Shown piece by piece: positions 1 through 10,442 of a stretch of DNA of 64,000 nt. The notes under the pieces were generated by a model that saw only the letters and a program-made list of their open reading frames with translations, made no database searches and was not told where the DNA came from. The position numbers and the translations under genes are program-made. The stretch lies in NCBI GenBank assembly GCA_905178155.1, contig CAJINV010000012.1, positions 1,112,004 through 1,176,003 on the forward strand, in the 5' to 3' direction. Source of the stretch: Amoebophrya sp. A120 (lineage: Eukaryota; Sar; Dinophyceae; Syndiniales; Amoebophryaceae). Position 1 is the stretch's first letter, and the number at the start of each line of letters is the position of its first letter.

Positions 1-360
1 TTCATAACAGCTACAAAGACTGTGGTCGGAAAGATAAATGACGGTGAAGGAATTAGAATTTCATTTTTTGACAATCTATGCAAATATCAATGTTTCCTTT
101 TAGATGATCTCAGGTGAAGAGCCCGCTCTATGTCCCGTCCCAGCATTGGTGATCGAACGATCCGCGCGCTTTACGTTCACATTCTAGATACTTTTTTTTA
201 GTCAATTTTGTCAGCGTAATTCTACCGATAGTTGGAGACCTCGACCGATAGAAGGTGGTGCACAGAAGAGCGATCATGATCAATACCGACACCAAAATGA
301 TCTCTTTTGCAATTTTCGGCGGCCGAAAATATCCTCAGTTATACCGATGAATGGTCGTAG
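1..360. repeat. Dispersed intergenic repeat, part 1
   Basis: No coding signal seen. The stretch around 140-340 (ACGTTCACATTCTAGATACT, then a run ending in GATCATGATCAATACCGACA) is recognisably similar to 18440-18660, where it runs directly into another dispersed repeat that also occurs at 8078-8612 and 12095-12672. It is probably one long repeat family broken up around the window. Confidence 0.5.
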
Positions 361-914
361 CTCAATTCCAATATAAGCACCACGAAAAAAAAGCGTCACT
401 GTGAAGATGATTTTGGCAGCTTTGCAGAATCTGCATCTTCACACGTTCACATTCACTAGTACTCTGCGTCTGCGATCCGTGCTTTTCAAGAAAAGAAATA
501 AACACGACTACATCTCCACTGTGCTGCAGTTGTAGTTCCTCCTCACAAGACAAACAATTGCGGGCGGGATTTTAGTCTGCAGTACAGGTTCACAGTGAAG
601 ACGCCGAATTTGCGCTGCTGGACTCGCAAAGAGCGACGTCTTTGGTAATACCAGGATACAAGAATCGAGGTAGTTCAGGTTTCTGTATCTCCATCTACTA
701 TCATCTGTTATCGGATTTGTAACGCCCATGACGCAGGAGAATTTGACCCTGGTCAGCACGCACGAATAAAGAGCTGCTGCTTCTTCATGATCGTCGCATC
801 GTTTTACTTCTCTCGCTTCATATTTCATCACTGTCGACGTTTTTCTTTATTCTTTTCCTGTTCATCTTCGAGGAATTCTCCTCCACCTCTACGCACGACA
901 TCCTTTTTGATTCT
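361..914. other. Intergenic stretch downstream of the first gene
   Basis: No gene supported. Short ORFs on both strands have no domain character. It would hold the 3' flank of the minus-strand gene ending at 915; no polyadenylation signal could be defined. Confidence 0.4.
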
Positions 915-3900
915 TCACTCCGAGAGCGGTGAGAGCGAGCCCCGTATCAAATGCAAAAATGTCTGGGTCTGGAAACTTGTGATGTTGGGTGGCGTATCAT
1001 GAGGAGGCCACAAGTGCTGGCTCGGCATGAGAAGTTTCTAAGCCTCTAGGTGTAGGTGTTGCCTATTCTGTTTCTGCATGACAAACTGCGTCTCTGCATG
1101 ACAGAAAAAAGGCGCGCTTGGGTAACGCGCATGACAGATTTGAGAGTCATGCCAGACAAGCATGACAAACATGCATTCTTCCAGACCCCGACATTTTTAC
1201 ACTTGATACCCCGTCCGCTGGTACTATCAAAGTGGTTTTCGGCAACCGGAAAGTCGTCTTCTTCCAGAGAGATCGTTCCCTCATCCACGCTCTGCATGTT
1301 CTGCTTCAATTTCGACCACAAACTGTTAAAGGTGTCCAGCGTCTGTGCCGCAACCGCCTGACTTGCGGCGGAGGAGGTCGAAGGGGCGGTAGAAGCTGGC
1401 AGCTGCGCGACCACGTTGTCCTTGTTTGGGTCCTCCTGCTGTGGTCCAGCACGACTCCGGGTCGTCGTGTTCACCGCTGTGCATGATCCACCAAGACGAC
1501 CTCCACCGCCCGCTATACTACTTCTTTGATGCGGCTCCGTGAAGGGCTGCAGTACCTGCGTCTCGTTGACGAAAACGGGCAGCCTATCCTGATCAAAAAC
1601 ATCCCCACAGCACCAAAGTCAAGATGGGAAATCTGCTTGACAAATCACACAGCTTTGGTTGTTTGGCATGACAAGTTTGATGTCTCTTAGTGTGATCCTG
1701 TTTAGCTAGCTCAGAAGCATTACAGATCTACCACAGCATGCTGATCCTAGCATCACAAATCCCAAAACACGAATAGAAAATGCTTCATCCCATAGGACTC
1801 CGCATGAGAAACTTTTTTGGCATGCAGAATTGCATGACAACTCTGGGGTGGGTATGTTTTTACTCAGAATACAGCCACAGGTCCTCCGGCGTCCGAACCC
1901 AGCCGCGCCGGTACTCGCAGCAGGCAATCACTTCCTTGATATCAACTGTAAAAGTGTCTGGGTCTGGAAGAATCCAACTTGTCATGCTGATTTTGGATTA
2001 TAAAAAAATCTGTAATTGCATGAGCAGCAAAGAGAGCCCAAGTTTTGCTACACGCAAAGAGCATTTGTCATGCGGTATAGGCATCAGGAAGCCCTCACAA
2101 AATCTGTGATGCTAGGGCATGCATCACAGACATCAGGAGTCATGCAAAATGTGCATGACAAACCTGGCAATCTTCCAGACCCAGACATTTTTACATTTGA
2201 TAATTGAACCGCGGCCCCAATTTGGACAAAAGCTTCGCGTGCAGGTTGCCAAATTCCGTGCGGTACGCGACCCCCTTTTCGTGGATTACTTCGTAAAACT
2301 ATCCTGCGTAAAAACGTCCCCACCCCAGAGTTGTCATGCAAATCTTCACGCCCAAAATGCTTGCCATGCGCAGCCCCACGAGGAGCATTTTATTAAGGTC
2401 GCGCCCGGAGGGCGATATTGGTAACCAAATGCGTGCGCGAAAATCTAACCAGCGCGAAGGCCCACCAACCTTTTTCTAACATCGCCGCGGCCCGCGCCGC
2501 GAAAGCGCGGCCCTGCGGGCCGCGCTTTCGCCGCGCAGCCGCCGCCAGAAACGAGAAAAAGCACCATTTATTTTTAGTTCCTAGATTCCCACTTCTTCTT
2601 CTTGGGNATGCAAAATGTGCATGACAAACCTGGCAATCTTCCAGACCCAGACATTTTTACATTTGATAATTGAACCGCGGCCCCAATTTGGACAAAAGCT
2701 TCGCGTGCAGGTTGCCAAATTCCGTGCGGTACGCGACCCCCTTTTCGTGGATTACTTCGTAAAACTATCCTGCGTAAAAACGTCCCCACCCCAGAGTTGT
2801 CATGCAAATCTTCACGCCCAAAATGCTTGCCATGCGCAGCCCCACGAGGAGCATTTTATTAAGGTCGCGCCCGGAGGGCGATATTGGTAACCAAATGCGT
2901 GCGCGAAAATCTAACCAGCGCGAAGGCCCACCAACCTTTTTCTAACATCGCCGCGGCCCGCGCCGCGAAAGCGCGGCCCTGCGGGCCGCGCTTTCGCCGC
3001 GCAGCCGCCGCCAGAAACGAGAAAAAGCACCATTTATTTTTAGTTCCTAGATTCCCACTTCTTCTTCTTGGGTCGCGGGCCGCAGTTGTGCTCGCGGCCC
3101 TTGGGCCGCGGGGAAGTGGTGGAGCCCGCGGCGGCCCGCAGGCTCCTGCGATAAGCATTGAAGGCGAAATCCGGTCTGCTATTGCGCAGCGGGGCATCCT
3201 TTCTAGCCCCCTGCATGACAAACTGGCCACCTGGCCAGGAAGGTATGTGGGCCGCGCTCTCATCATCTAACCAGGAAGCAAGGGCGCGCAAAAGAATGCG
3301 TTTTTTGGCGAGCAGAACACCATCGCGAGTAACATTATGCACGAGGGCACGCTGGCCAGGAAAAAAGCGCAAATTTCAAAAAGTTAATCAATTCGCGCCA
3401 TTTCCGGCAGCCCTTTTGGGCCACCCAGATCGAGCATTTCCAAGCGGGAGGAGGCTCACAATTTTGGACCTCATACAGGTCGAAAACCGTGAGGGGTGGA
3501 CACACCTCCACAGGCTTGATAATTGTGTTCTTGTCGTCCAATCCCGGTGGTACGAGGCTGCGGAAAATTTCGCGAACCCCTTTTGACCGGCAATTTCCAA
3601 GCGGCTTTTACTTTTTCAGCAAAAATTGTCATTTTCAATTTCCAAGCGGTTTCCGGGGACTGGACAAAATCGGTAAATTTTGTCGGCCGCTTCTATGCTG
3701 CGAAAAACTGCATTTTTTCAACGCTTTTTTTCAATTTCCAAGCGGCTGGAGCTGCCCGGACGTGACGCATTTTTCGCTACAAAACCCATCACACCATCGG
3801 CCCTTTCCAAAAATGCCACTATCTTTTTTCAGCTTCAGACCGGGCGGAGCTGCAAAAATGATCTTTTTTACCCTTTTCGCACTTGATAACTGCTGTTTTG

Positions 3901-6900
3901 GCTGCTTTCGGTAAAATTCCCAGAAATTCTGCCCGATTCGCTTTCTGAAGGCAAAACACACTTGATAATGCCCGCTTTTTCCACCGATTGCATACCCCCG
4001 AGTTCCTCCCATATGGCAACGGCAAAGCCTTCGCGCTGCGTTTGCGATGGATGAGCATCTCGCAAAGAGCGCTCGCTTGCGCACGCTTTGGTTACCAGAT
4101 GATGCTGTTTTGGGATTTGTCATGCTCGAATCAGCATAATGTAGTCGATTTGTGATGCGGTTGCTCCAGCTAAACAGGACTACCGTAAGAGCCCAAGTTT
4201 GTCATGCGCGACAGTCAAAGGTTGTGGATCATTTGTGTAGCAGATTCCCCCATCTTGAATGCTGTGGGGTGGGGAAGTAGTTTTTCCTCAGGATAAAAAC
4301 TGCAGCGACTCAATTTCGGACTTGACTTTCAGCTCCACCAGTTGCTGCATCAAAAGAAAAAACGCCCCCACCTCGGATGCTTCAAAAATTTGTGATGCAA
4401 AGTTTCCAAAATGAGATTTTTTTGTCTTGCATAAAAGGACTATGAATCTTTCTGATGCAGAATCTCGGCGAGTAAGGCGTCTTTTACACGACAGGCTCGG
4501 TTGCTGCTGGGCTCTAGCGCAACAGAAATTTTAGCTGTTCCGCATTGAAAATTTGTGATGCTGATATATGCAAGAAGACGGGGAATGTTTCGAGATGAAA
4601 GGTTTGCAAGACAAACTTGCCAAGCTCTGGGGTGAGGGCACTTTTCATTGTAATATGCTGTCGCTGCTGTTCCAAGAGGACGTGTTGTTGTACATCGAGG
4701 TCCACCTGGTCCGACCCGTGGCTGATTCCGTCTGGCTGCTCTGTTCGTGTACTACTACCGTCCTTGTGGAGTTCCTGCTTCTTCAAAAACAAAAGCTTCG
4801 TTTCCAGCTCTACCTCCCTCTGCGCGACCTTGGCCGCCTTGTCCTCCAAATGGAGCTGAAGTGCAGTTAATGCGGTTTCCTCGGAAATGGGCTCGGCGGA
4901 CTCGGTCCTATCACACAGAAAAAAGCTGGCAGGGCATATTTGTAATGCAAAAATAAATACACAAAAAAATCTGCATTGCATATCCGAAACAGCATGCTAT
5001 GGGGCCACCCATGGCAAGCGTTTCTGTGTATCTATTTTTGCATCACAAATATGCCCTGCCAGCTTTTTTCTCTGGGATAGGTCCCATCCTCCGCAAAAGC
5101 CTTGACGAACGCCGCGGCGTGGGCTGTATCAAATGCAAACATGTCTGGGTCTGGAAACTTGTGATGCCAAAATCTGGATGACTGAAACGCTTTCGAATGC
5201 AGCCAAGCATGACAAGTCCTTGCAAAGCTGTTTCATACGTAGCGCGCATGACAAACTGCGTTTTTGCATCACAACGAACGCCGTGCGTTTGCTAGTCATG
5301 CAATACAGATTTTCTTGGAATGTAGGGCCAGCATCACAACGAACGCTGTGCGTTTGCTAGTCATGCAATACAGATTTTCTTGGAATGTAGGGCCAGCATC
5401 ACAATTCCAGACCCAGACATATTTGCAATCCATAGGCTAAGGTCAGTTCAAATAAGTACGTTGGAAACGATCCATGATGTCGTGGTGCTTCATATTATGA
5501 AGAAAAGCCAGCCTATCAATCTCCATGTGGCCACAGGAACGGCGTCGTCAAACTCAAAGCATGTGAGGTCATCGAATAAATCACGCAATGGCATTTACAG
5601 GGAAAAAAGGTCCGTCTTCAGTCGACGCACCTCGCAGTCAGTTGTGCTGGGAAAATCGTATTTCTACCCCCGAACTACTAGACCTCTTCAATTCTAGGGA
5701 AGACGTGCAGCCTACGTAAAAAATGACATCATAGCATACCTCTCTTCTCCTTATCTGTCTTAAACGCCTGCACCTGCTCCCGCAGCAGGCGCAACTCATT
5801 ATCGCAAGGAAAAATCCCCCCTCCCCATATTGAAGAGGCAGGTTTTCGAAAATTTGCGTTGCTGATTTGAGGTCACAAATCACGTGTGTGTTGCAAGAAG
5901 ACAAGGGCAGCAGCTTCCGTCCCATTATGGAGCCAGTTTGTCATGCTGTTGAGCCAACATCGCGGACGCTTTTCATGCTAAGCGCCTAAGTCAAAGCCTC
6001 TCTATTCAGGCTTGATATGGGTCTGCAGTCCTCTCCAGCGATTTGCGTACTCAAATACTGCATCACAGATTTCGTTTTCGATATGGGGAGGGGGGATTTT
6101 TCTTTTTGATACTCATCCTCGTGTACCTTCCCCGCCTCCGCCCTCGCCTGCACTAGACCTTCGGCAAACGCAGCCCGCTATGGGGGTGTCAGGATTGAAC
6201 TCGGCAAAATCGAAAAACTTGTAATGCATAAAATGTAGGGCGCGCAAGGTCTGTGTTGGGGCGCAGGCAAATGAGACCGATTTCAAGCCTGTTTCGGGGA
6301 AACAAAGGCGATGCGCTGCCAGAGTAGCATGACAGAAGCAGTCTTCCTTGCCCAAACAGCACGACAGAGTGGACTTTGGTGCTCCCGAAATTTGTCATGC
6401 GCCACTTGGACACTGAGGCTCCAACTGGTATCGATTTTATGCATCACAAATCATTTCAACTTTGACGATTTCGATCTTGACACTTCCATACCCGCTCCTG
6501 CTCTAGTAATTGCTGTAAGTCCGTGTTTGCGGCCTTCAGCTTCGCGACATTATCAAATGCAAATATGTCTCGGTCTGGAAGGATCCGAACTTGTGATGCG
6601 TGTTTCGGATCCTTCAAAGATCTGTGATGCAGAACGTGCAGAAGATGTTGCCCCTTTCTGGCCATTCTCAGAGGGCATTTCTCATGCAGAATACGCATCA
6701 CCTCCAAGGAGCTGCAGAACCTGTGATGCTAGGCCCTGCATTCCAGACGTGGGGGAGCTTGAAAAAACTGCATGACAAAGACAAATCTCGGAATCTCCCA
6801 GACCCAGACTACATTTTTGCACTTGATAGACATGTTTCGCATGCAACTCGTCCAGCTGCGTCTGCATGATTCGGTTCTGAATGGACGCGTAGCTGACAGT

Positions 6901-8157
6901 ATGGATTGCAAATATGTCTGGGTCTGGAAGGATGGAACTTGTGATGCTGTGTTTGGATTCTAAAAAAGATTCGCATTGCATGACAAGCAACAGGAGTCCA
7001 GTTTGTGCTACGCGGGGAGGGCATTTGTCATGCGGAAAGGGCATCAGGAAGCCTGCTAAAAATGAAAATCTGCGATGCTAGCTCATGCATTACAAGCATC
7101 ATGGATCATGGAAAAGCTGCATGACAAACCTTGCATCCTTCCAGACCCAGAAATTTTTGCATTTGATAGACAGCGCCGCCGGCGCCGCCACTGCTCCCCG
7201 AGCTCTGTGTATTGCCGCTGATCTCCCGACCCCAACTCGCTAAGGACAGTATCAAATGGAAAAATCCCCCCACCCCATATCGAAAACGAAATTTGTGATG
7301 CTGTGTTAGTACACAAGTCGGCTTGTAATGCTAGAAGGCCAAGAGCCGCAGTTGTGCCCTCGTTTGCAGGCAATTTGTCATGCTGTTTCCCACTCTCAGT
7401 TGCTTCCTGTCATGCTGAAGATGCAAGGCTTCCCCACGCCACCCGGCAAGACAGTCCGCATCTTTTCCCTTCTAGCATGACAAAGCTGATTTGTGACTGC
7501 AAATCTGCATCACAGATCTCCGTTTTGATATGGGGAGGGGGGATTTTTCTTCTTGATAGACAGCCCGGAATGCTTCCGGGGGGGCGGGGTTCGTGTGTTT
7601 GGCAGGGCCGGAGCAGGCGCCGGGCCCGGGGGATAATTCTTTGATAAAATCGTCCCGGAACAAGGGATATCATTATTTTGCTCGTTATTTCTCACTACCT
7701 GCTGAAGTTCATCGACATAGGGCCCCCGCCGCGTAGGAGTTGTTGTGACGTGCGGTCCTGAAGGAGATATTGACGCCGGAACGTTTGCTGGATAACGAAA
7801 ATCGTCAGGAACAAAATGACCACCGGACTGCGACTGGGGCGGGAAATAAAAGGCTTGCTCTGGTGAAGACGGCTCTGCTGGTCGTGGTGCGACGCCGGGG
7901 AATTGCTTTATTTGTTCCCCGGTAGCTTGGCTCAAGGAATAAAACGTCTGTCCATCTGCTAGTCCTCGTCCTGGAGGTTGTACTAGTTGTTCTTGCTGAC
8001 TTATTCTATTTCCATGATGTACTAGTTCTTGCCTCAGCTGAGATGAGTTTGCGCCGGCTGAGGTCGTTTCACTAGTTATTCTGCCCTGCTCGCAAGCACC
8101 TCCTACCTGCTGCGTGGGAGGACCACTCTCAGAATCTGCGAAATCCGTCTGAGCCAT
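915..8157 (-). CDS. Unknown protein, 617 aa, 14 exons, introner-rich
   Basis: Not recognised. Exons (5' to 3', minus): 8157-7559, 7244-7169, 6894-6829, 6545-6491, 6173-6112, 5794-5740, 5487-5435, 5121-5080, 4903-4656, 4342-4296, 2760-2669 (identical to 2294-2203 in the duplicated assembly copy), 1934-1872, 1579-1209, 939-915. They total 1854 nt, ending in TGA at 915-917. Twelve introns are introners removed together with one TSD copy; intron 5488-5739 is GT-AG. Residues 1-200 (start MAQTDFADSESGPP) are Gln/Pro/Ser-rich. About 225-435 is helical, with coiled-coil stretches such as LDELHAKHVAKLKAANTDLQ. A compact region follows (YEVIHEKGVAYRTEFGN), then a Gly/Ser-rich, acidic C-terminus. The start codon lies inside a dispersed repeat (8078-8612). 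Frame closure over 14 exons is the main support; the function is unknown. Confidence 0.8.
945..1208. mobile_element. Introner, family A (intron 13)
   Basis: TIRs begin TATCAAATGCAAAAATGTCT and end in the complement. Exact 5-bp TSD CCCCG at 940-944 and 1209-1213. Removing the element plus one TSD gives codons GGA CGG GGC TCG and the terminal stop. Confidence 0.92.
1585..1871. mobile_element. Introner, family B (intron 12)
   Basis: Left TIR TATCCTGATCAAAAACATCC; the right end is a diverged complement (CTCTGGGGTGGGTATGTTTT near 1840). TSD CAGCC at 1580-1584 and 1872-1876. Splicing joins TGG CTG to CCC GTT in frame. Confidence 0.88.
1940..2202. mobile_element. Introner, family A (intron 11)
   Basis: Typical family A ends. 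TSD CTTGA (1935-1939) and ATTGA (2203-2207), one mismatch. The right 60 bases lie in the segment duplicated around the N at 2607, so the true right end may be the copy at 2668. Confidence 0.85.
2142..3072. other. Assembly artefact: identical 465-bp copies flanking one N
   Basis: Bases 2142-2606 and 2608-3072 appear identical, with a single N at 2607 between them. This is the pattern of two contig ends that overlap but were not merged. It duplicates an exon of the gene at 915-8157, the start of a family B introner and the left end of a nested transposon. Only one copy is needed for a consistent gene model. Confidence 0.85.
2766..4295. mobile_element. Introner, family B, carrying a nested transposon (intron 10)
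   Basis: Left TIR TATCCTGCGTAAAAACGTCC (second assembly copy; first copy at 2300). Right end TTTTTCCTCAGGATA at 4281-4295. TSD AAAAC at 2761-2765 and 4296-4300, exact. The family's interior runs to about 2885 and resumes near 4097, interrupted by a foreign insert. Splicing still gives CTG CAG TTT TAC GAA in frame. Confidence 0.85.
2886..4096. mobile_element. TIR transposon nested in an introner, no transposase
   Basis: The left end GGTAACCAAATGCGTGCGCG (2886) is the complement of the right end TGCGCACGCTTTGGTTACC (to 4096), with one or two differences. About 1.2 kb, GC-rich, with recurring TTTCCAAGCGG units at 3430-3750. No credible protein, so probably non-autonomous. The TSD is unclear. 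Family B copies at 1585 and 34941 lack this insert, which fixes it as a later insertion. Confidence 0.7.
4348..4655. mobile_element. Introner, family I (intron 9)
   Basis: Right end GAGGGCACTTTTCATTGTAATA; the left end is a diverged complement (CATCAAAAGAAAAAACGCCC). TSD TGCTG at 4343-4347 and 4656-4660. A second family I copy is at 56492. Confidence 0.8.
4909..5079. mobile_element. Introner, family J (intron 8)
   Basis: Left end TATCACACAGAAAAAAGCTG; the right half is its complement over about 35 bases. TSD GGTCC at 4904-4908 and 5080-5084. At 171 bp it is among the shortest elements and is nearly all palindrome. Confidence 0.88.
5127..5434. mobile_element. Introner, family A (intron 7)
   Basis: TIR TATCAAATGCAAACATGTCT. 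TSD GGCTG (5122-5126) and GGCTA (5435-5439), one mismatch. Contains an internal 65-bp tandem duplication (5266-5395). Confidence 0.88.
5266..5395. repeat. 65-bp tandem duplication inside an introner
   Basis: Two units starting GCATCACAACGAACG at 5266 and 5331 differ by one base (GCCGTG versus GCTGTG). It explains why this family A copy is longer than its relatives. Confidence 0.85.
5800..6111. mobile_element. Introner, family C (intron 5)
   Basis: Left end TATCGCAAGGAAAAATCCCC; right end GGGGGATTTTTCTTTTTGATA. TSD CTCAT at 5795-5799 and 6112-6116, exact. Confidence 0.9.
6179..6490. mobile_element. Introner, family E (intron 4)
   Basis: Left end TATGGGGGTGTCAGGATTGA; right end CGATCTTGACACTTCCATA. 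TSD CCCGC at 6174-6178 and 6491-6495, exact. Confidence 0.9.
6551..6828. mobile_element. Introner, family A (intron 3)
   Basis: TIR TATCAAATGCAAATATGTCT. TSD GACAT at 6546-6550 and 6829-6833, exact. Splicing gives CAT GTC GCG AAG. Confidence 0.92.
6900..7168. mobile_element. Introner, family A (intron 2)
   Basis: TIR TATGGATTGCAAATATGTCT. TSD GACAG at 6895-6899 and 7169-7173, exact. Confidence 0.92.
7250..7558. mobile_element. Introner, family C (intron 1)
   Basis: Left end TATCAAATGGAAAAATCCCC; right end GGGGATTTTTCTTCTTGATA. TSD GACAG at 7245-7249 and 7559-7563, the same pentamer as the neighbouring introner at 6900. Confidence 0.92.
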
Positions 8158-8612
8158 TGATCTCCTTTGCTGGGTCCAGGTTCAGATCTTGTTCAGATAT
8201 TTATAAGTAGGTGACACTTTCGATTCTCGCATCCAATTCGACAACTTGGCCTCAGAAATAAATTGTGTCAGAACGAAGCCAGCTACTCGCGGTTGTCGTC
8301 TTTCAAACAAGTGTCAATATCAACAAGAGCGTCCTCTGTTGTAATACGCCGAACGAAAGCACTTTGTTGATCTCCCGGGCCAGCTTGGACATGGCTTTCA
8401 TCCGTTTGTGTACTTCTTAGTCGAAAGATCGGCAACGAAACACTTCACGAAAAAATGCAACATCGATCGTGGAGGCCGAGTGTGGCCATCGACTACGATT
8501 GATCCTCCAAGGGCGAAAAATAGTATAGAAAATGGTCTCTCGAAAATAAAACCACTGTCTTTCCAAGGCAAAACAAGAGGAGCGTCGACTCAAGTAGACG
8601 TAGTGGTCTCTT
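8078..8612. repeat. Dispersed repeat copy 1, contains a host start codon
   Basis: Closely similar to 12095-12672 and more distantly to 18668-19059. It covers the first 26 codons of the gene at 915-8157 and its upstream flank (CAGATATTTATAAGTAGGTG near 8196). The far end resembles an opposite-facing start region (ACATGAGGAGCGTCGAC in copy 2, ACATGAGGAACGTCAAC in copy 3). It could be a divergent promoter segment that has been copied. Confidence 0.7.
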
Positions 8613-9649
8613 GAAATTTGTTGGAACTACGGGGAGCCACGAAATCAGTCGGCTTTTTTGTTCATGATTGGCCAACTTTGTTCACCACGACAGTGATTGC
8701 GACGTATGAGAAACACACAACTACTGAACACCGGCGCCAAAAGAGATCAAGTTTTACACTGAAGTTTTTCTGTAGCAAGACCGGACCCCTATTTTTCCAC
8801 TGTCACAAACTCTGTGCTGACCTATGACGAGATCGCACCATCGGGATGTTTATTTTAGAGTCCTTCAATCTTGGTGCCGTACTTCTCTCGCAGGATATGC
8901 CACGGGGCGAGATAAAATGTATGGAGCCGGCTAGGCTACGAAGCATGCAGGCTATGCTATACGGTCGGAAAGGCAAGATATCCGGGGAAAAAAAAAGTGT
9001 GAAGGAGGATTATACTTGTTGGGGTAGAGTTGATACTGCGAGAGATGTTCTTTGACTGGGAAACTTTACTGTGACTCGCAGATTTTTTTCTGAGATAAAG
9101 GTAAAGCTGCGCTTGAGGGCTGTGCTTCTATTGTTCTGGTGGCAACAAACACGAAGACTCTCATGATCGTGCGAGATCTGGCACCCGTCTACATGGATAC
9201 TAGCGGTCGGTTGATGAAGTGCCACCAGGAAGATCGTAAAAAAAAACAATGCAGACCAGTGCCCTTGAGCAAGCATAAAAGTAAGTAATAGAATTCGGTG
9301 GAGAAGCGACCCGCCTGAAAGTCGGCGCAAAACTTCCCCGCACGGATCCTACATGCCTACTTCTCTTCCAACTCACGCCATCCGAAAGCAAAACAAATTA
9401 AGTATAAGTAAGTAGTATCAATCCAGAGGTGACAACCCATATTCCAGAAAAGAGACTGAGCTAAACTTCGTACGTAGTCAGGAGAAAAAAACAATGTAAG
9501 CATTTTGCAACAAATGAGTATTTTTTTCAAACGGGCATCATCAAAACAGATTCAAAACAAAAATCACAAAAATAATTCGACCTTCTGTGAACACGCTTTG
9601 CCCACTTCTAGGCCAGTGAGCAACGTCCATACTGCCAATAGCATGTCTG
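8613..9649. other. Intergenic, mostly featureless
   Basis: The stretch at 8590-8720 resembles 13640-13760 (CACGAAA.CAGTCGGCTTTT). The rest shows no domain-bearing ORF. A minus ORF at 9010-9330 starts with a hydrophobic stretch (HRILLLTFMLAQ), but nothing else supports it as a gene. Confidence 0.35.
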
Positions 9650-10072
9650 CTAAAGAGGCAAGAGTGCCGCCCCTACGCCTGCAGTAGCAGCAGCATTTGC
9701 ACACAGTTCCGGATTGTCAGTGCAAGCCTTCGTACCCGCCGCCGCAGCCTGCCCCGCACCCGAGTTATCTACCGCCTGCTGCATCTGCGGGCTCATCGTC
9801 TGCTCCCCCGTCGGGACCCATCTCTGTTCACCCGTCAAAGCCCCAACCTTGTTCATCTTGATGCGCATCTTGGCCTTCGTCGCTTCATCCACTGTTTCAC
9901 CTGCCAACGCCTTGTGTCCCTTCTTCTTCTTGTGCGCCTTGGACTTCACCGCGTCAACCGCTTCGCCGGTCAAGGTTTTACTTGCCTCCTTCTGCTTCTT
10001 GTCGACATCCAGAAACGCTTGCTCGATTGCTGGATTGCTGGATTGCTGGATTGCTGGCGCTGTTTGGTACAA
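9650..10072 (-). CDS. Small Lys/Ala-rich protein with internal LTGE-type repeats, 140 aa
   Basis: Not recognised. Single ORF starting MYQTAPAIQQSSNPAIEQ and ending GVGAALLPL with TAG at 9650. Three imperfect repeats, TLTGEAVDAVK, ALAGETVDEATK and ALTGEQR, alternate with Lys-rich segments (KAHKKKKGH). The N-terminal codons lie on a CAGCAATC tandem repeat (10021-10052). The composition suggests a basic, disordered protein. The start could be further upstream through an unseen intron. Confidence 0.45.
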   Translation of the reverse strand: MYQTAPAIQQSSNPAIEQAFLDVDKKQKEASKTLTGEAVDAVKSKAHKKKKGHKALAGETVDEATKAKMRIKMNKVGALTGEQRWVPTGEQTMSPQMQQAVDNSGAGQAAAAGTKACTDNPELCANAAATAGVGAALLPL

Positions 10073-10146
10073 TATTTAGAATTTCAGAAATCACCTCTAT
10101 CGAAAAGGAAAATCAGACGTAGTCGACGGCCCCATCTCACCAGACC

Positions 10147-10420
10147 GATTACATTAAAATATGTCTGTGTCTGAAAAAGTGGAACTTGATCGAGTGTGTG
10201 CCTACTTGCATTCGATTCCTGAGCAATCTACATTGCATGACAGGCAAGTGTGCTACTTTAATCGTCATGCAAAAGCGCAGACTGTGATGCGCGCTACGCA
10301 TGAGACGACGTCAGCAATCATGCTCGAGTGCGCTTCAAGGTGGCAGGCTCCTGCTCCATCGTAAAGCCTCACAAAATAAATTGAAATTCCAGACCCAGAA
10401 CACATATTATTTGCAATCCA
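10147..10420. mobile_element. Degenerate family A introner-like element outside a coding region
   Basis: The left end CGATTACATTAAAATATGTC and right end ATATTATTTGCAATCCA are diverged family A TIRs around an interior with GCATGACAGG and GTGATGCG. No clear TSD. It lies between two small genes, just past the stop at 10443, so it is in a 3' untranslated or intergenic position. It is not counted among the 46. Confidence 0.5.
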
Positions 10421-10442
10421 CTCACTCGTAGCAAATCCAATT

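Noticed and set aside
6682-7044. ORFs containing the peptide KCKYVWVWK or similar (many positions)
   Set aside because: This peptide is just the translation of the family A introner TIR; it is not a protein motif.
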